Positions 9,335 to 21,200 of a stretch of DNA of 62,000 nucleotides are shown piece by piece; position 1 is the stretch's first letter, and every line of letters begins with the position of its first letter. The notes below the pieces were generated by a model. That model saw only the letters and a list, made by a program, of their open reading frames with translations, had not been told where the DNA came from and did no database searches. The stretch covers positions 1-62,000 of the forward strand of contig NMRA01000064.1 in NCBI GenBank assembly GCA_002633005.1, written 5' to 3'. Source of the stretch: Phoronis australis. Lineage: Eukaryota > Phoronida > Phoronidae. Made by a program: the position numbers and the translations under genes.

Positions 9335-12143
9335 CTTTTACATCACGACACATATAGCATACCTGCAGATAAGTAGCAGCAGGTTATCAAACAACACTTC
9401 AAATTAAAGACATGTTTTCCTTTTATTTTCTTTATCAGTTTTCTCAACATAAAGATAGTAGAATTGTAAATCCATTTTTTTATTTCATAATTATTTTTTG
9501 CAATAATAGTACTATATCAATGTTCAAAAATTTGATAGCACATGTATACAAAGGCACACATATAGAGTAATATGCATTTATTGTAGAGTAATATACTGTC
9601 TAGCAAATATATAGTTTTTATATTTTGTTGATTTACCTGCAAAAACTATCCACTGATGTCTGCCTGCAGCATCCACATGCTATGTAACTTTGACTTGTAT
9701 TCTCATGGGGCATGTCTACAATCACAAGTTGAAAATCCTATTGAAACACCGACACCACTGGAAGGCATGCACATAAATGCTAACAATCTAACCTTATCTT
9801 GAATTGCTGAAACCTTAACAGGCTCATAAAACATATTCTTATCTTCAGATAGAGTAACTTTAGAGACAGACTAACAAAGCTACTGTTACTATGTAATGTA
9901 TAAATTAAGTAAACATGATGACAACTGATCAGAAATTTTAGGCTGGACTATTAATCAAATGGTTTAAATTTGCAAACATAAACAGATATTGGAGGTGGGT
10001 TGAGGGGGCCTGGCCACCCTCTGGGTAAGACCAAAAAATTAACGTATAAGTCACAGGCTGATTTCAAATGTCCTCTGGAACTATCCTAGATCTGCCACAT
10101 CAATCAGGTATACCATCAAATGAGAATCAGGTGTTATGATCAGACTCTGATTAATGCCATGCCAAAAATTGTACGATGACACTTGGTTTACCTCAAAAAC
10201 CAACTGCTGCTTGCTGGTTTGGTAATTGGCCCAATTACCGGTATGTCACACGCCCAGCATGATATGGCAAAATTATACAAACGTTTTAGGTTGTAAAAGT
10301 CATATTTTAAGTCCAATTTTCAAAATTCAAAAACCTAATCACTTGACTTTTCATGAACCAATCAAATATGTTTTTAAAAGCTGTCAAAATAAAAATTTAA
10401 AAAATACTATTGTCCCTCCAGAGTGTTTATGATGGGACCGACTGTCTAAAGAACAATAACATCAGCAGCCTGAGACTACAACTGTACGGTGCCTTTGATT
10501 ATAGCGGCAGAATCCGAGGTAGCATTAGCAAGTCGGTGGACTTGCCCAATATCGACCGTCGAGGGTGTCAACATAGAATTCTTTTCATAGGATTTAGACT
10601 AAAACTGACACATTTGTAGTACGTGAAGCATCACCAGTTCAGACCTGCCTTCAACTTACTCAACTTTATAACTCTATAGCAGAGTGCAACAAGGAAATTG
10701 GCTTTGGTCAGGCATGAATAGAGCTACCGAACTTTTGGTCTATAATAAAAAAATAAATCATTTTGCAGAGAAGTTGCAGCCAGTCTGCCAGATAGCGCTC
10801 TTGTGTTAGTCGCGCCTTCTTTTGTTCTGACGGCCATTCTTATTGTTGGATAGGATTACACTCGTTCAGTACTGTTAGTGTATCTCCTCACTTTCCTGGT
10901 GTACACTTTTGAAGTGAATGTTAAAAAGTGAGGAGTTTCTTTGGACAGTATTACGATACCATTTGAGAACCCCATTTAATTTTGCTGGAGACACTTTGTG
11001 TGAGATGGTTCCAAAAAGGTCCTAAAAATTCATCAAAAATCTCTTCCCCATACGACATAGCAATGATAATACTTCACACTTATTTCCCACGCATGAATAT
11101 AAGATAATACACGCATATGTATGCTTGTCTCACTCAAAAGTCAGAAATTTTGCTCATAGTCAAAATGTGGCAACCAATAACTATGAAATTATACTAAAAT
11201 GATGTTAACAAAATAAATTGTAACTAAAAATCTGCAGTAAAAGAATATTTACAACAAAAATGTAGCACTCTCACATTGTACATAAACATTCACAAACAAT
11301 GTTGAACAAACTGTCAACTGGATTTAAAAAATACCAGATTTTGCCAATTTTTTGTTGTTAAAATTTTTAAATTAGAATTCAACTATCATGAAATCCAGAG
11401 GAGTGGAAGAAAAATTGTTGCTATTCATTTAGTGGAGCATTTCTCAGAGAAATCATGGAAAATGTTTTGTAGTGTTTGGTCATTCCATTTAGTATGCGTC
11501 CCCATGCAGCTGTCAATTCAACTACAAAAAGGTCATGTATATAAATAAACACATCCAAACTAAAAGTCATAGCATGCACACTGCGACATCTACAGAAGAA
11601 AATGAGTTTTGGGCTAAAATTAAGATTTCAATTGACAAAAACACTGCTGTATCCGTCATCTTATGACAGATTTGGTTGAAACGTTCCACAACAATGACAT
11701 ACACATTACATACATGATTGTTATTTTTGAGTGCAGTGTAAATGTGACCTGGAGAGGTAAAACAAAACAAAATTAATCACAATAGCTGACTTTTAAAATA
11801 GCTGCACCATATTGAAATTCACTATCCCGCCAAGCAACGATCAGGTCTTTGGTAGATAAGACGTTCAGTGTCACCTACAGGTCCCAAACAATAGGGACGC
11901 GAGGTTTTAGTTTAGCGGTATAAACAGCGTTTGAACACCTTTCCTGCGATAACTTTGCTGGCAAATTTCCACTGCTGTGCGTTGGGATATATGAAAAAAT
12001 GCAAACCTTTTGAAATATCAATGGACGGACAAGGACATCATGTTCATACATTTCCCACAGTGACAAACCTAGTGGCTGAGGCTCATAAAGCAGGGGAATT
12101 TCAATCTAAGCCAGTATCATCAATCTAGAATAAGTTAGTGAAC
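9335..12143. other. no gene assigned; STYXL1 upstream region
   Basis: AT-rich sequence with only short chance open frames (10226-10619, 11567-11770, 11875-12128) that lack recognisable domains or coherent splice sites. The STYXL1 promoter should lie just above 9334, but no clear TATA or initiator is seen. Confidence 0.35.
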
Positions 12144-12977
12144 TTAAAGGAGAATGCCACTGAATTCACTGTTACGAATTTATAGGTACTTGAATGTACC
12201 GTAGCTTACAAAGTTCGGTAGGCAAATTTACGAAGGTCGATCGCGGGACTTTGGGGTCTTTTCGGTGATAAATTCAAATTATTCGCCCGTGTAATACAGA
12301 CAGGAGAGCATAACTGTGTGTTAAAATTTTAGATTTTTTTAGTTCACACAAAACGCTTGTTATCCCCGGCCAGCGGCTCGGAACCCGATCAGGCCCGTCG
12401 CGGCCGGACTGAAGACATCACGAACATAAACCACCCAAAGGTCTGTGGAAAGTAAACTTCCAGTCACAAGACTACACTAGTGAGTCAAAGAAATAATAAG
12501 CACTTGATTATTTTGGTGAATTAGCCGCGAAACTGCAAATCTACTTACTAATCGTCGGGAGGCAGTGAAGTCAGGTTACCCTTGCACAGAACCATCAGGG
12601 CAAAAGTCGTACAATTCGAATAAAGTATATGAATATCTAAATAAAAATTCCCCAAACATCTGACCATAGGATACAAAAGGAGTTATTGTTTCACAACAGC
12701 TTTCTGTCAGCAAACACTGAATTAGCATGCTTTCACACGGCTTCACTTCCCGGTGAATTAGTTTATTGCATCTAACACCGGTAATGCAGTGATTTATTTA
12801 TTGCTGGCTTCTCAAAACATTTGCACTCACTAATACTCCAAAGGCATTACAAATTGTATGTGACATACTTTGTTTTAGTTTTATATAAGCATTGGTTAGG
12901 GTGAGAATAATTCATTTTGAAACAGAATGCACAGTAATAAACGTTAACATGGCAACTCGCAATCCCGACTCTAGACG

Positions 12978-13403
12978 ATGTGCTCATCTGACGAATACTT
13001 CACAGGTCGATCATCAGGTTTCACATGCTATCAGTTCCAACCAGAATACACTGATCCAGAAATACTAGAGAGGCGCCATGAACATGCACAGACAACGGAA
13101 CATATAGATAGTGTTGAAAACCGTTGGAATGACTTGTCATGGTGTCAGTGTGCTAACTGCACGATAATGGAAACGACTGGCGCTTGTGTTTGCTGCCACG
13201 AAATTCCGCAAGTGAAACGCTTTCTTAGAGAAGAGCAGATGTGTCACACGGATCATCCTGAATTTGCACCACTATCTGAACAGAAGTCTGGCTTGAAAAA
13301 GGAACTGGCAAAAACATTCCACACTCAGAAGATCAATCAGAAGCCTAACAAAGGAGTCAGTCATCAAACAGGTTACATAAAACGTTATGTTCTCATGCCT
13401 TGA
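12978..13403 (+). CDS. small protein with P2X7-type C-terminal 'ballast' cysteine motif
   Basis: A 141-codon ORF from ATG to TGA. After YQFQPEYTDPEILERR comes W55-C56-x-C58-x2-C61, then C70-x-C72-C73-H-E, then C89 followed by HTDHPEF. This spacing (WCxCxxC ... CxCCxE ... TDHPEF) matches the zinc-binding cysteine block in the cytoplasmic P2X7 C-terminus and in many invertebrate proteins that carry this domain without a channel. The second half of the usual domain (an AYRxxxxW-type segment) is missing, so it is short or has lost an exon. A possible poly(A) signal, aataaa, follows at about 13453. The ORF lies wholly inside the TTAA element at 12144-14000. An overlapping upstream ATG at 12950 reads another frame. 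Expression is not shown. Confidence 0.6.
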   Translation: MCSSDEYFTGRSSGFTCYQFQPEYTDPEILERRHEHAQTTEHIDSVENRWNDLSWCQCANCTIMETTGACVCCHEIPQVKRFLREEQMCHTDHPEFAPLSEQKSGLKKELAKTFHTQKINQKPNKGVSHQTGYIKRYVLMP

Positions 13404-13583
13404 ATTACTTGTAATTATATATATGTTTTAATGGCCAATTACAATTATCCGTAATAAAAAACTGATCAACAACCAATCCGTGTTCAGTCTTTGCCTCCTG
13501 CCTGCCGAACTCAAACACACTAGGCACAACATGATACATCTGACTTCAGCCTCAGTCTCTTTTTCTGCCCTGGCATGAGCTGT

Positions 13584-13840
13584 TTAGTAAGCCGGCATTC
13601 GATTGATAGTGAAATCACTGTCGACGAAATGCCAGCCACAAACACGGAGAAGTTTCATGGCGTCATACTTGATATTAACGGCATGCTTAATGGCATGCTT
13701 TTCATTCTCCAGTACCACGAGCCACTCCCGAAGCATTATGGGCTCACGAGGAAATCAAAAAACGATATACCGCGCTTTCCTCAAAGCTTCATAGTTAGCA
13801 CAAGCGGGAACGATACACCACACCACAGCGGCACTCACTC
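13584..13840 (-). pseudogene. THAP zinc-finger domain relic (one in-frame stop)
   Basis: The minus-strand frame reads VVWCIVPACANYEAL, then RKARYIVF-stop-FPREP, then IMLREWLVVLENEK, and finally LLRVCGWHFVDSDF before TAA at 13584-13586. The cysteine/histidine pattern is C-x4-C-x53-C-x2-H. With FxFP, REWL and HFxxxDF this fits the C2CH THAP DNA-binding domain. A TGA at 13755-13757 interrupts the position of the FHRFP-like motif. The last residues, TINRMPAY, end without a transposase catalytic region. The same TGA occurs in the partial copy at the right edge of the window. Confidence 0.7.
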
Positions 13841-14000
13841 TGCAGAAGAACCACCACCGTCGCTGTTGTTTCTCACCGTCCTAACAGGTTAACGCGATAC
13901 CTCTTGGCGAGGTAAGATCGACCGTATGCGAAGTGATGTGGATATAGACTGATTAAGATGGTAAAAAAGACTAATTTAATTGGGTAGCATTCTCCTTTAA

Positions 14001-15256
14001 ACTAATCAAACAATGGGAAGTGGAATTTATTCCTCTGCTTTACATTACTATGCAGTAACTGAATTTCAGTCCACCAAATCTGAGTCGGGATCAATAGGAA
14101 GTCACTTTCGTGCTCTCATTACTCTAGAGAGTGTCAGTATAAAAAGTCCCCTATTGAAATGAACAGAGCAACCTACTTGCAAAATTTATTTCACTATGAG
14201 TAATAAGGGTGTCCACGATGGGGTACACTGTTAATTTTGATCCCTATATTAGTACTGCGGTATTCTGTCTGACTAGTGGCAAATCCCAATGAAATAGAGA
14301 CTGTCATGGAAAACCAACACCAACAAATGCCTGGATGGCTCTCTTTTCCACACTCTGAACAGGTGGGTATTCCTATTTTCCACTTCCAGTTGAACCATAT
14401 CAAAAAAATAGTAGGCAATGACCATCGCCTCTGTCGGGCCAACAGAGACGATGGTCATTGCCTAAACAACTTAGTCTTAGTAGAGTACACAAGTAGACCC
14501 TGTCCCTGGGCAGTTCTAGGAACCAAAAACATGAGAAGGTATCGAAACGCGACACGACCTTTTTATGCGATACCCGTTAGCCTAGCCCTAAGGCCTCTCG
14601 ACCATTCACAGACCTAGTTTTAGACTTAGTCTGACCACGACTTAGCTTTTTAATTTTAGGTATAATTTTTTCCATTTTCCCGTTTTAAAAGGCCCTGGCT
14701 TTGTCAACTCAACGACATAAATGACAAACAGGAGGACAGTAATTAAAATACGACCGCATAAATGTGCGAGATTTGAATCACAAAGTACACCACCAAAAAT
14801 GTCAGAAAAAGCGATCATCAAGAGAGAACAATTGTTTACCACTCTACCAAAGAAATCACCAACACGGCAACAGGCATCTCTGACAAATCCGACAGATGTC
14901 CGTCCTAAGAAAACTCTTCACCTGTTGCTCAAGGTTATAACTACATTTAATATGGCTGCCACCTGTCGTCTGAAACTGATACAAATGGCTTTTAAACGGC
15001 ACATTTCTCGGAAAATTTTTCAAAGCCAAACTGAAACGGCCTATAAAAGACATTTCTCGGGACATTAATTGGAACACAAGCTCACCATTGACCTATTTTA
15101 AACGCATCAAATGTGGAAATTCTGAATTTCCGGTTAGGGAACCGGAAATACCTTCCTCCTCATCTCGTCAGATGTCGCGGGAGTAAAAGTTTGTGAAAGA
15201 CCGGTGCGCATGAGGTTCACGCTTTCGCACAATATCACTGACAATAAATACCGAAT
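14001..15256. other. intergenic region upstream of DDX54; no gene assigned
   Basis: Contains the hairpin at 14413-14463 and a plus-strand open frame (14721-15068) with no recognised domain. The stretch 15100-15256 is CpG-richer and immediately precedes the DDX54 start, so it likely holds the promoter and 5' UTR. No TATA box is obvious. Confidence 0.35.
14413..14463. repeat. 51-bp hairpin made of the two foldback termini
   Basis: aggcaatgaccatcg-c-ctctgt pairs with acagagacgatggtcattgcct, with one mismatch and a 7-nt loop. The arm sequence equals the outer ends of the 924-bp foldback at 15574-16497, so this may be a collapsed copy with the interior lost. Confidence 0.75.
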
Positions 15257-18200
15257 ATGCCACGGGGAAGGAAAGGCAAAAAGAAAGATGGACGAAATCA
15301 AGAGTCAAATCCCATGGATTTGAAGGAAAAGGAGTCCGTACTATCTGTAAGGTTATATCCTGGAGAACCTGTTGCCCATTTTTACTTGGTCTTGCCGCTT
15401 GGCACTGGCAGTGAGTTGGTGACTGGTGTTACTGTTGCTGTGGAGTGTGGTCGAACTCGGAAATGGAATCCTGCTTAATCTCAAGATCGCGTTTGTGTGA
15501 ACTTGGGAATTCACGACAGAACTTGACACTTTCACTCAAATCAATCACTTTCACGTAGCTTAGTACTAATAGTAGGCAATGACCATCGCCTCTGTTGGCC
15601 CGAAGCAGAGGCGATGTAGAGGCTATAGGCGCTCTGTACGCCGGAAGCTTTTCGGCGAATTATGCCTCGCACCGACTAAACCATCAAAGTCACGTTGTTA
15701 TAAATACCTTTTGCGCATAGAGGAACACCTTAGGAGGTTGTCGATGTGTTTAATTCCTTCCAACTCGAACAAATACTCCCGTTATGAAACTTTTTCTTCG
15801 AGCAGTCCCTATTTCAGGTCCCAAAATCGTGAAATCAACTTTTTCATTTTTTTAACCAGGCCGAAGGTCAGAAGTTGCGGACCTACCGGCGAACTTTGAA
15901 AGCTGAAGTTCCCGCCCTTCGCGTACGTGCTGCCGGGAACCAGCCGTGCATTTGCCGTGTTGTTAAACATTAAAATGTCAAATATGTGCACAAAGACTTT
16001 TAAATGTCATATCAACAGCATTTATTTTTATCAAATACAAACAATAATTCATTGAAATACAAACAGTTTCAAGTAACGCCAATTAAAGAAAAGTGGTGGC
16101 ATTTTGGAAACGAACATTTGACTGACAAGACCGCAATGGCTCACCTTTGGCCTATTTAAAAAATATTGAGGTTATGAAGTCACATCACCTAGCGAGCGCG
16201 GTAAAAGTTGGAGCGTGCGCAGTACAAAAATTTTGATTTCACGATTTTGGGAACTGAAATAGGGACTGCTCGAAGAAAAAGTTTCATAACGGGAGTATTT
16301 GTTCGAGTTGGAAGGACTTAAACACATCGACAACCTCCTAAGGTGTTCCTCTATGCGCAAAAGGTATTTATAACAACGCGACTTTGATGGTTTAGTCAGT
16401 GCGAGGCATAATTCGCCGAAAAGCTTCCGGCGTACAGAGCGTCTATAGCCTCTACATCGCCTCTGCTTCGGGCCAACAGAGGCGATGGTCATTGCCTAGT
16501 AGCTTAGGTGCAAAGTTGTATACTAAATCTACAGCTTTGCGCCGATGTGGGTAAAAAATTGACCAGATAAAATCTGACACAAAATTAGTGTCATTAAAAT
16601 AAGAAGTAATCAAAGAGTTTCATACCGCTGAGTATGTTAATTGACTGTCTTTGATTTGTGTAACATAACTACTCATTTTGAAGTATATCTTGCATAGGTA
16701 GGTGTGTTTTACGCTCTAGTTGTACTGTTTTTCCTGCGCATTACAAGTGAGCTTCAAGTGGCCATTTCTGGAAGTCTAACTTTTTATCACACATCATCAT
16801 GTATTGGCACGCAAGACTTTTATCAATTCTGACAAGAAATGTTGTCTATGTGAACATAGCTTCATAATATTTTCTGTTACAGACGATGAAAGGGTTTCCT
16901 ACTGCAGATGTCTGTGATGAAGAATACGAAACTAACCGGAAGTTGATTCAACAGCAGAATAGGAAGAAAAAGAAGTCAGGAGGATTCCAGTCAATGGGTT
17001 GATACATTTTTTTCTGTTTTTCAAAATTCACTTCACTTTTATTTTATGAAAGAGTGAAAGTATTTCGCTGTGGAGTGTTTAATGCCTTCTGCATTTCTTG
17101 TTGTTTGTTTTGTGGATTTGTTAATTAACATCTGTTAAGACTTGTCAGCACACAGTTTAAAAGATTGGGCTACGACGTTGAAGTCTACCATAGCATTTAA
17201 ATATTGACTCTCATTGGAGTTCCCTTGATGAGTATAATTGCCCACTGCAGCCCTGACTGATGGAGAGTTAATGATAGAACGTGTGATTTAAAACTTGTCT
17301 GTTTTAATTTTGTGTTTGATATCTAACCAACTTATTGGCAATCATATTGCTTTCCGCGCATAAATTACAACCAACGGATTATAGTTGTCAGCAATAATTA
17401 TTTGCCAGTTGTTCCCAAAACGTCACTACCTGTACCTTGTTAAGTCACCAGCTGAGTTCGGTTGTACAACTGTGAGTAGCGTAATGTAGCATAGTGTTTT
17501 TGAAACAAAAATCTCAGGAAGCAGCTGGATTTGGGCTTAATAACAACAACAGGAATAATAATAGTAGTAGTAGTAGTAGTAGTAGTAATAATAATAATAA
17601 TAATAATAATACTAACAATAATAATAGTAAAGCAAGAAGTTTTAGTTTCTTTGACAACTTGGAAGGTTTTGACTCTTAAAAACGACTTGCAATATTCTTG
17701 CTCTGAGCAATACTACCTTTGAAGAGTCAGTGTAACCCAATGAGATAAGTGTCTACTTCCTTTACTCAAGGTCACTGGTTTGAGTCCCACTGGGCCACGC
17801 TGCGAGACCCTTGAGTCGGGTTTCTAGCTCCTCAGCTCGGTTTTAGTGATATGCTGATAAAGCAAAAAAATGGTTTCAGGTGACCAGTGCAGTGATCCCA
17901 CCCGAGTGGCCTGTGCGCGTTGGGTACAATGTGTATCAGTCCGCCTGCATTATTTTACTTTATTGCTTCCTTTTGCGTATTGCAGGTCTATCTCACAGTG
18001 TGTTTACAGGAATCACACGAAAAGGATACAAAGTTCCAACTCCCATTCAAAGAAAGGTTTGGATTATTAAACACTTTTCCTAATCTTGTTCTCGGGCTGC
18101 AATAAAATCATGGCTGTATTGAGGTTATTAGTTGAAACTCGCAAGATTGTGTTTTATTAGCTAGTGCTCAACTTTGCCGTCAATTACCACTGTGGACATG

Positions 18201-21200
18201 GCACTAATAATCCATAATGAATGCTACACTTTGAAATGTAACACAGCTTTAGGAACACTTGACGTAATCATGTACTCTCAAGTCTGTTTTTCTCAACTGA
18301 ACACCCTTTCCCAGATTGTTGAGTTTGTCATTTGAAATGCTCCATGCATTAACCCATATATGTAGGGCAAGTTGAAGCACTTTCAGGTGAACGATTTAAT
18401 CAGGTGTTGTATCGTAATGTGATTCTTATTTTTTTGTGTACTGAATTTATAGATCACTATTTTAAAATGAACTGACTGTTTGAAAGGTAAACTCTTTTCT
18501 ATTCCGTGAATAAGACGATTATTGTTTGTATAAGGAGCTCCCTTACTTTGTAGCTTTAGTCTCAATATTTGGTTGCCAGCAAACTGAATAGTAATTGATT
18601 TATATTTGTCTTGATTGTGTATAAAGTCATTAAGAGTGAAATGCTGCGTCTTTGAAATTGATGGCACTGCAAACGTATGAGTGTCCTGTATTAATAACTA
18701 AGTTAACACTTTTTGGTAATTCCAAACAGTAATAAAGATGTAAAGCGTCTTTATTGAATTCCAGACCATCCCTCTGATTCTGGATGGTAAGGACGTAGTA
18801 GCCATGGCTCGTACAGGAAGTGGTAAAACAGCTGCTTTTCTTATCCCTCTCTTTGAGAAGTTGAAAGTTCACTCTGCACAGTCTGGGGCTCGTGCACTCA
18901 TAATGTCACCAACAAGAGAACTGGCCCTTCAAACATTGAAGTTCACAAAAGAGGTAGGCTTGAGTGGCGCACATCGAAGATAAAGCCTGTTGGAAATTTA
19001 TATGGCATTTTGGTATCTGTAAAACCTATGTCAGACAATAAACTTTGACCACTGGCTTATTGTTAAAATTAAAGGAATGTTATTGAATTTTTGGAAGTTC
19101 AGGTAAATGAGGGGATTTAAATGACTTTAGATAACTGGATACCATTTTTGTAAAAAAATTAATTTGTCAAAATTAATGCTTTGCTGAGACCATAAGGCGA
19201 TGTCTCATGAATTCACCATCCTTTCAACCTGGGTATTGTTATTATAAAATCTCTATCTTCATTATCTGCCAATTCATCGTTGAATTAAATGTAAAAAAAT
19301 CTTTATAAAAATGAAATTTTCACCTCTACTAGATAAGTTGCAGTGTCTCAGTTTGACGAGACCATCCTCAATTAAAACATTTCTGTAATTAAATGTGAAG
19401 GTTCTCATACTAAACAGCGTAATCACTAGCACAGGCCCCTGTCTCTTCACGTAAGTGGATTGTTTTATCAAAGCTTGTAAGTCCAGTCTAAGCTGAGGTT
19501 GCCGACAGTTGAATTTGCTCATTGTTCATTAAAAGATGATCACTGGCTTTTATTTCTTATAATGAATATTTTTTGGAAAGACATGATAATTTCTCCCCAT
19601 TTCTTCACGGTGCCATTGTTAAGATTTCCAAACAAAAGTCTGCATACCTGTCACTGTCACTGTCACGTAAGAGCCTGTAAAAAGCAAAGAAAATATTTAT
19701 GTTTTTACGCTCACGTCGGCAAACACAATATGTGCATTGATTCAGACCTGGCTGTTTTGCCAGATCGGGTGACCTTTGGCCAAAACAACTACCTCACTGT
19801 GGCATTTTGGGTGATGCAAAAATTGATTGCGTGACATTTGCAAGTCCGTGCTTTCAGAAACACTGCATCAAATCACTGTCATTTATTTCTTAAGTTCACT
19901 ACTTTGTTCAAATGTTTGGTGTTTTCCTTATGTTCCGTGCCAAGTAAAATAGGCAGACAGGAAGATTTTAGGCGTTGATATTCTATAATGTGATAATTAT
20001 ATAATGTGATAATTGTATAATGTGATGATTCTATAATGTGATGATTCTATAATGTGATAATTCTATAATGGGATAATTCTATAATGTGATAATTCTATAA
20101 TGGGATAATTTTATGTGATAATTCTATAATGTGATAATTCTATAATGGGATAATTCTATAATGTGATAATTCTATAATGTGGCTCATGAAGGTGATCAAA
20201 AAGTCTATATTGTATTTATTGTATTGTATTTAATATTTATTATAGTGACAAGTACAATTAATTCAAACAGTTATAACGTTCATAAGAAAAATAAGTACCC
20301 AGCCCAGTTGGGCTTATTAGTCACTTTAACTACACATCTCAGATGTGCCACAAATGCGACAGTTTCTGAGTTCAAAAGCAGACTTGATATATTTGGCGAA
20401 TTGCCTAGGGAAATACTGAAACAGCAGTTTTAACGTATCTAATCTTCTGAAATCTGCGTGTAACATATCAACATATCATTCACTGCAATGTTTGAATCTT
20501 ATAAAAATGCAGCATTGTGTTGGCATTACCGCGCCTCTGACCATCTTAGCTTCAACAGTGTTACTGTACTTATGACCTTTGATAAAACAAGTTCATGTTG
20601 TGTAATCTGAATGGTATAACACATAATGTTGTAACATTTCAGCTTGGTAGGTTCACAGGACTGAGAGCTGCTGTTATTCTGGGAGGCGATAAGTAAGTGG
20701 AAGTTGCCAATAACAGAACACAATGTCAGTAGCTTTTCTGCTCAAATAACAAGATAAGTATTACACCCATTTCTCAATATTCTGCATCTTTGAGAAGGCT
20801 TTGCAACCACAGCACGAGAATACTATGTGATTAATAAATACCCCTTAGTCATTTTTCTTGCAAACTCTTTTTTGGCTGAAATTCTTTTGTCTTTCAGCTG
20901 CGTTTGAACATTCAAGCCTTGCACAAGGAAGTGTGTGTAGTATTTCTCATGTCAGTAAATAAATCGGTAAATAAATAAATCGGATCAACTGAAATTTGAA
21001 ATTTTCGGATGTAATAACATCCGAAAATTTCAAATTTCAGTTGATCCATTCTTGTTGTTTTATTTACCGATTTATATTCTTCATTTCATGAAACAATAGT
21101 ATCCTTGGGAGAATCTGGATCGCCTTAGTTAGTTTCAGATATATTTTCTACGTTGTTTTTCATGTCAGTAATAAATTCATTGTTTCAGAATGGAGGACCA

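Larger units (their letters stand above)
12144..14000. mobile_element. Kolobok-like DNA transposon remnant (TTAA borders, THAP relic, ballast ORF)
   Basis: The left border is TTAAAGGAGAATGCCACTGA. The right border, reverse-complemented, is TTAAAGGAGAATGCTACCCA; about 18 of the first 21 positions agree and both ends carry TTAA. Kolobok and piggyBac elements both use TTAA targets. The THAP zinc-finger relic on the minus strand near the right end favours Kolobok, whose transposases carry THAP. A plus-strand ORF with a P2X7-type cysteine motif lies centrally. No full transposase is present, so the copy is non-autonomous or decayed. Length is 1857 bp. Confidence 0.7.

Noticed and set aside
15579-16492. 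Two near-identical 106-codon ORFs pointing toward each other
   Set aside because: They are the two inverted arms of the foldback element and show no known domain.
17494-17722. Asn/Ser-rich ORF
   Set aside because: Translation of the (tag)n(taa)n microsatellite in a DDX54 intron.
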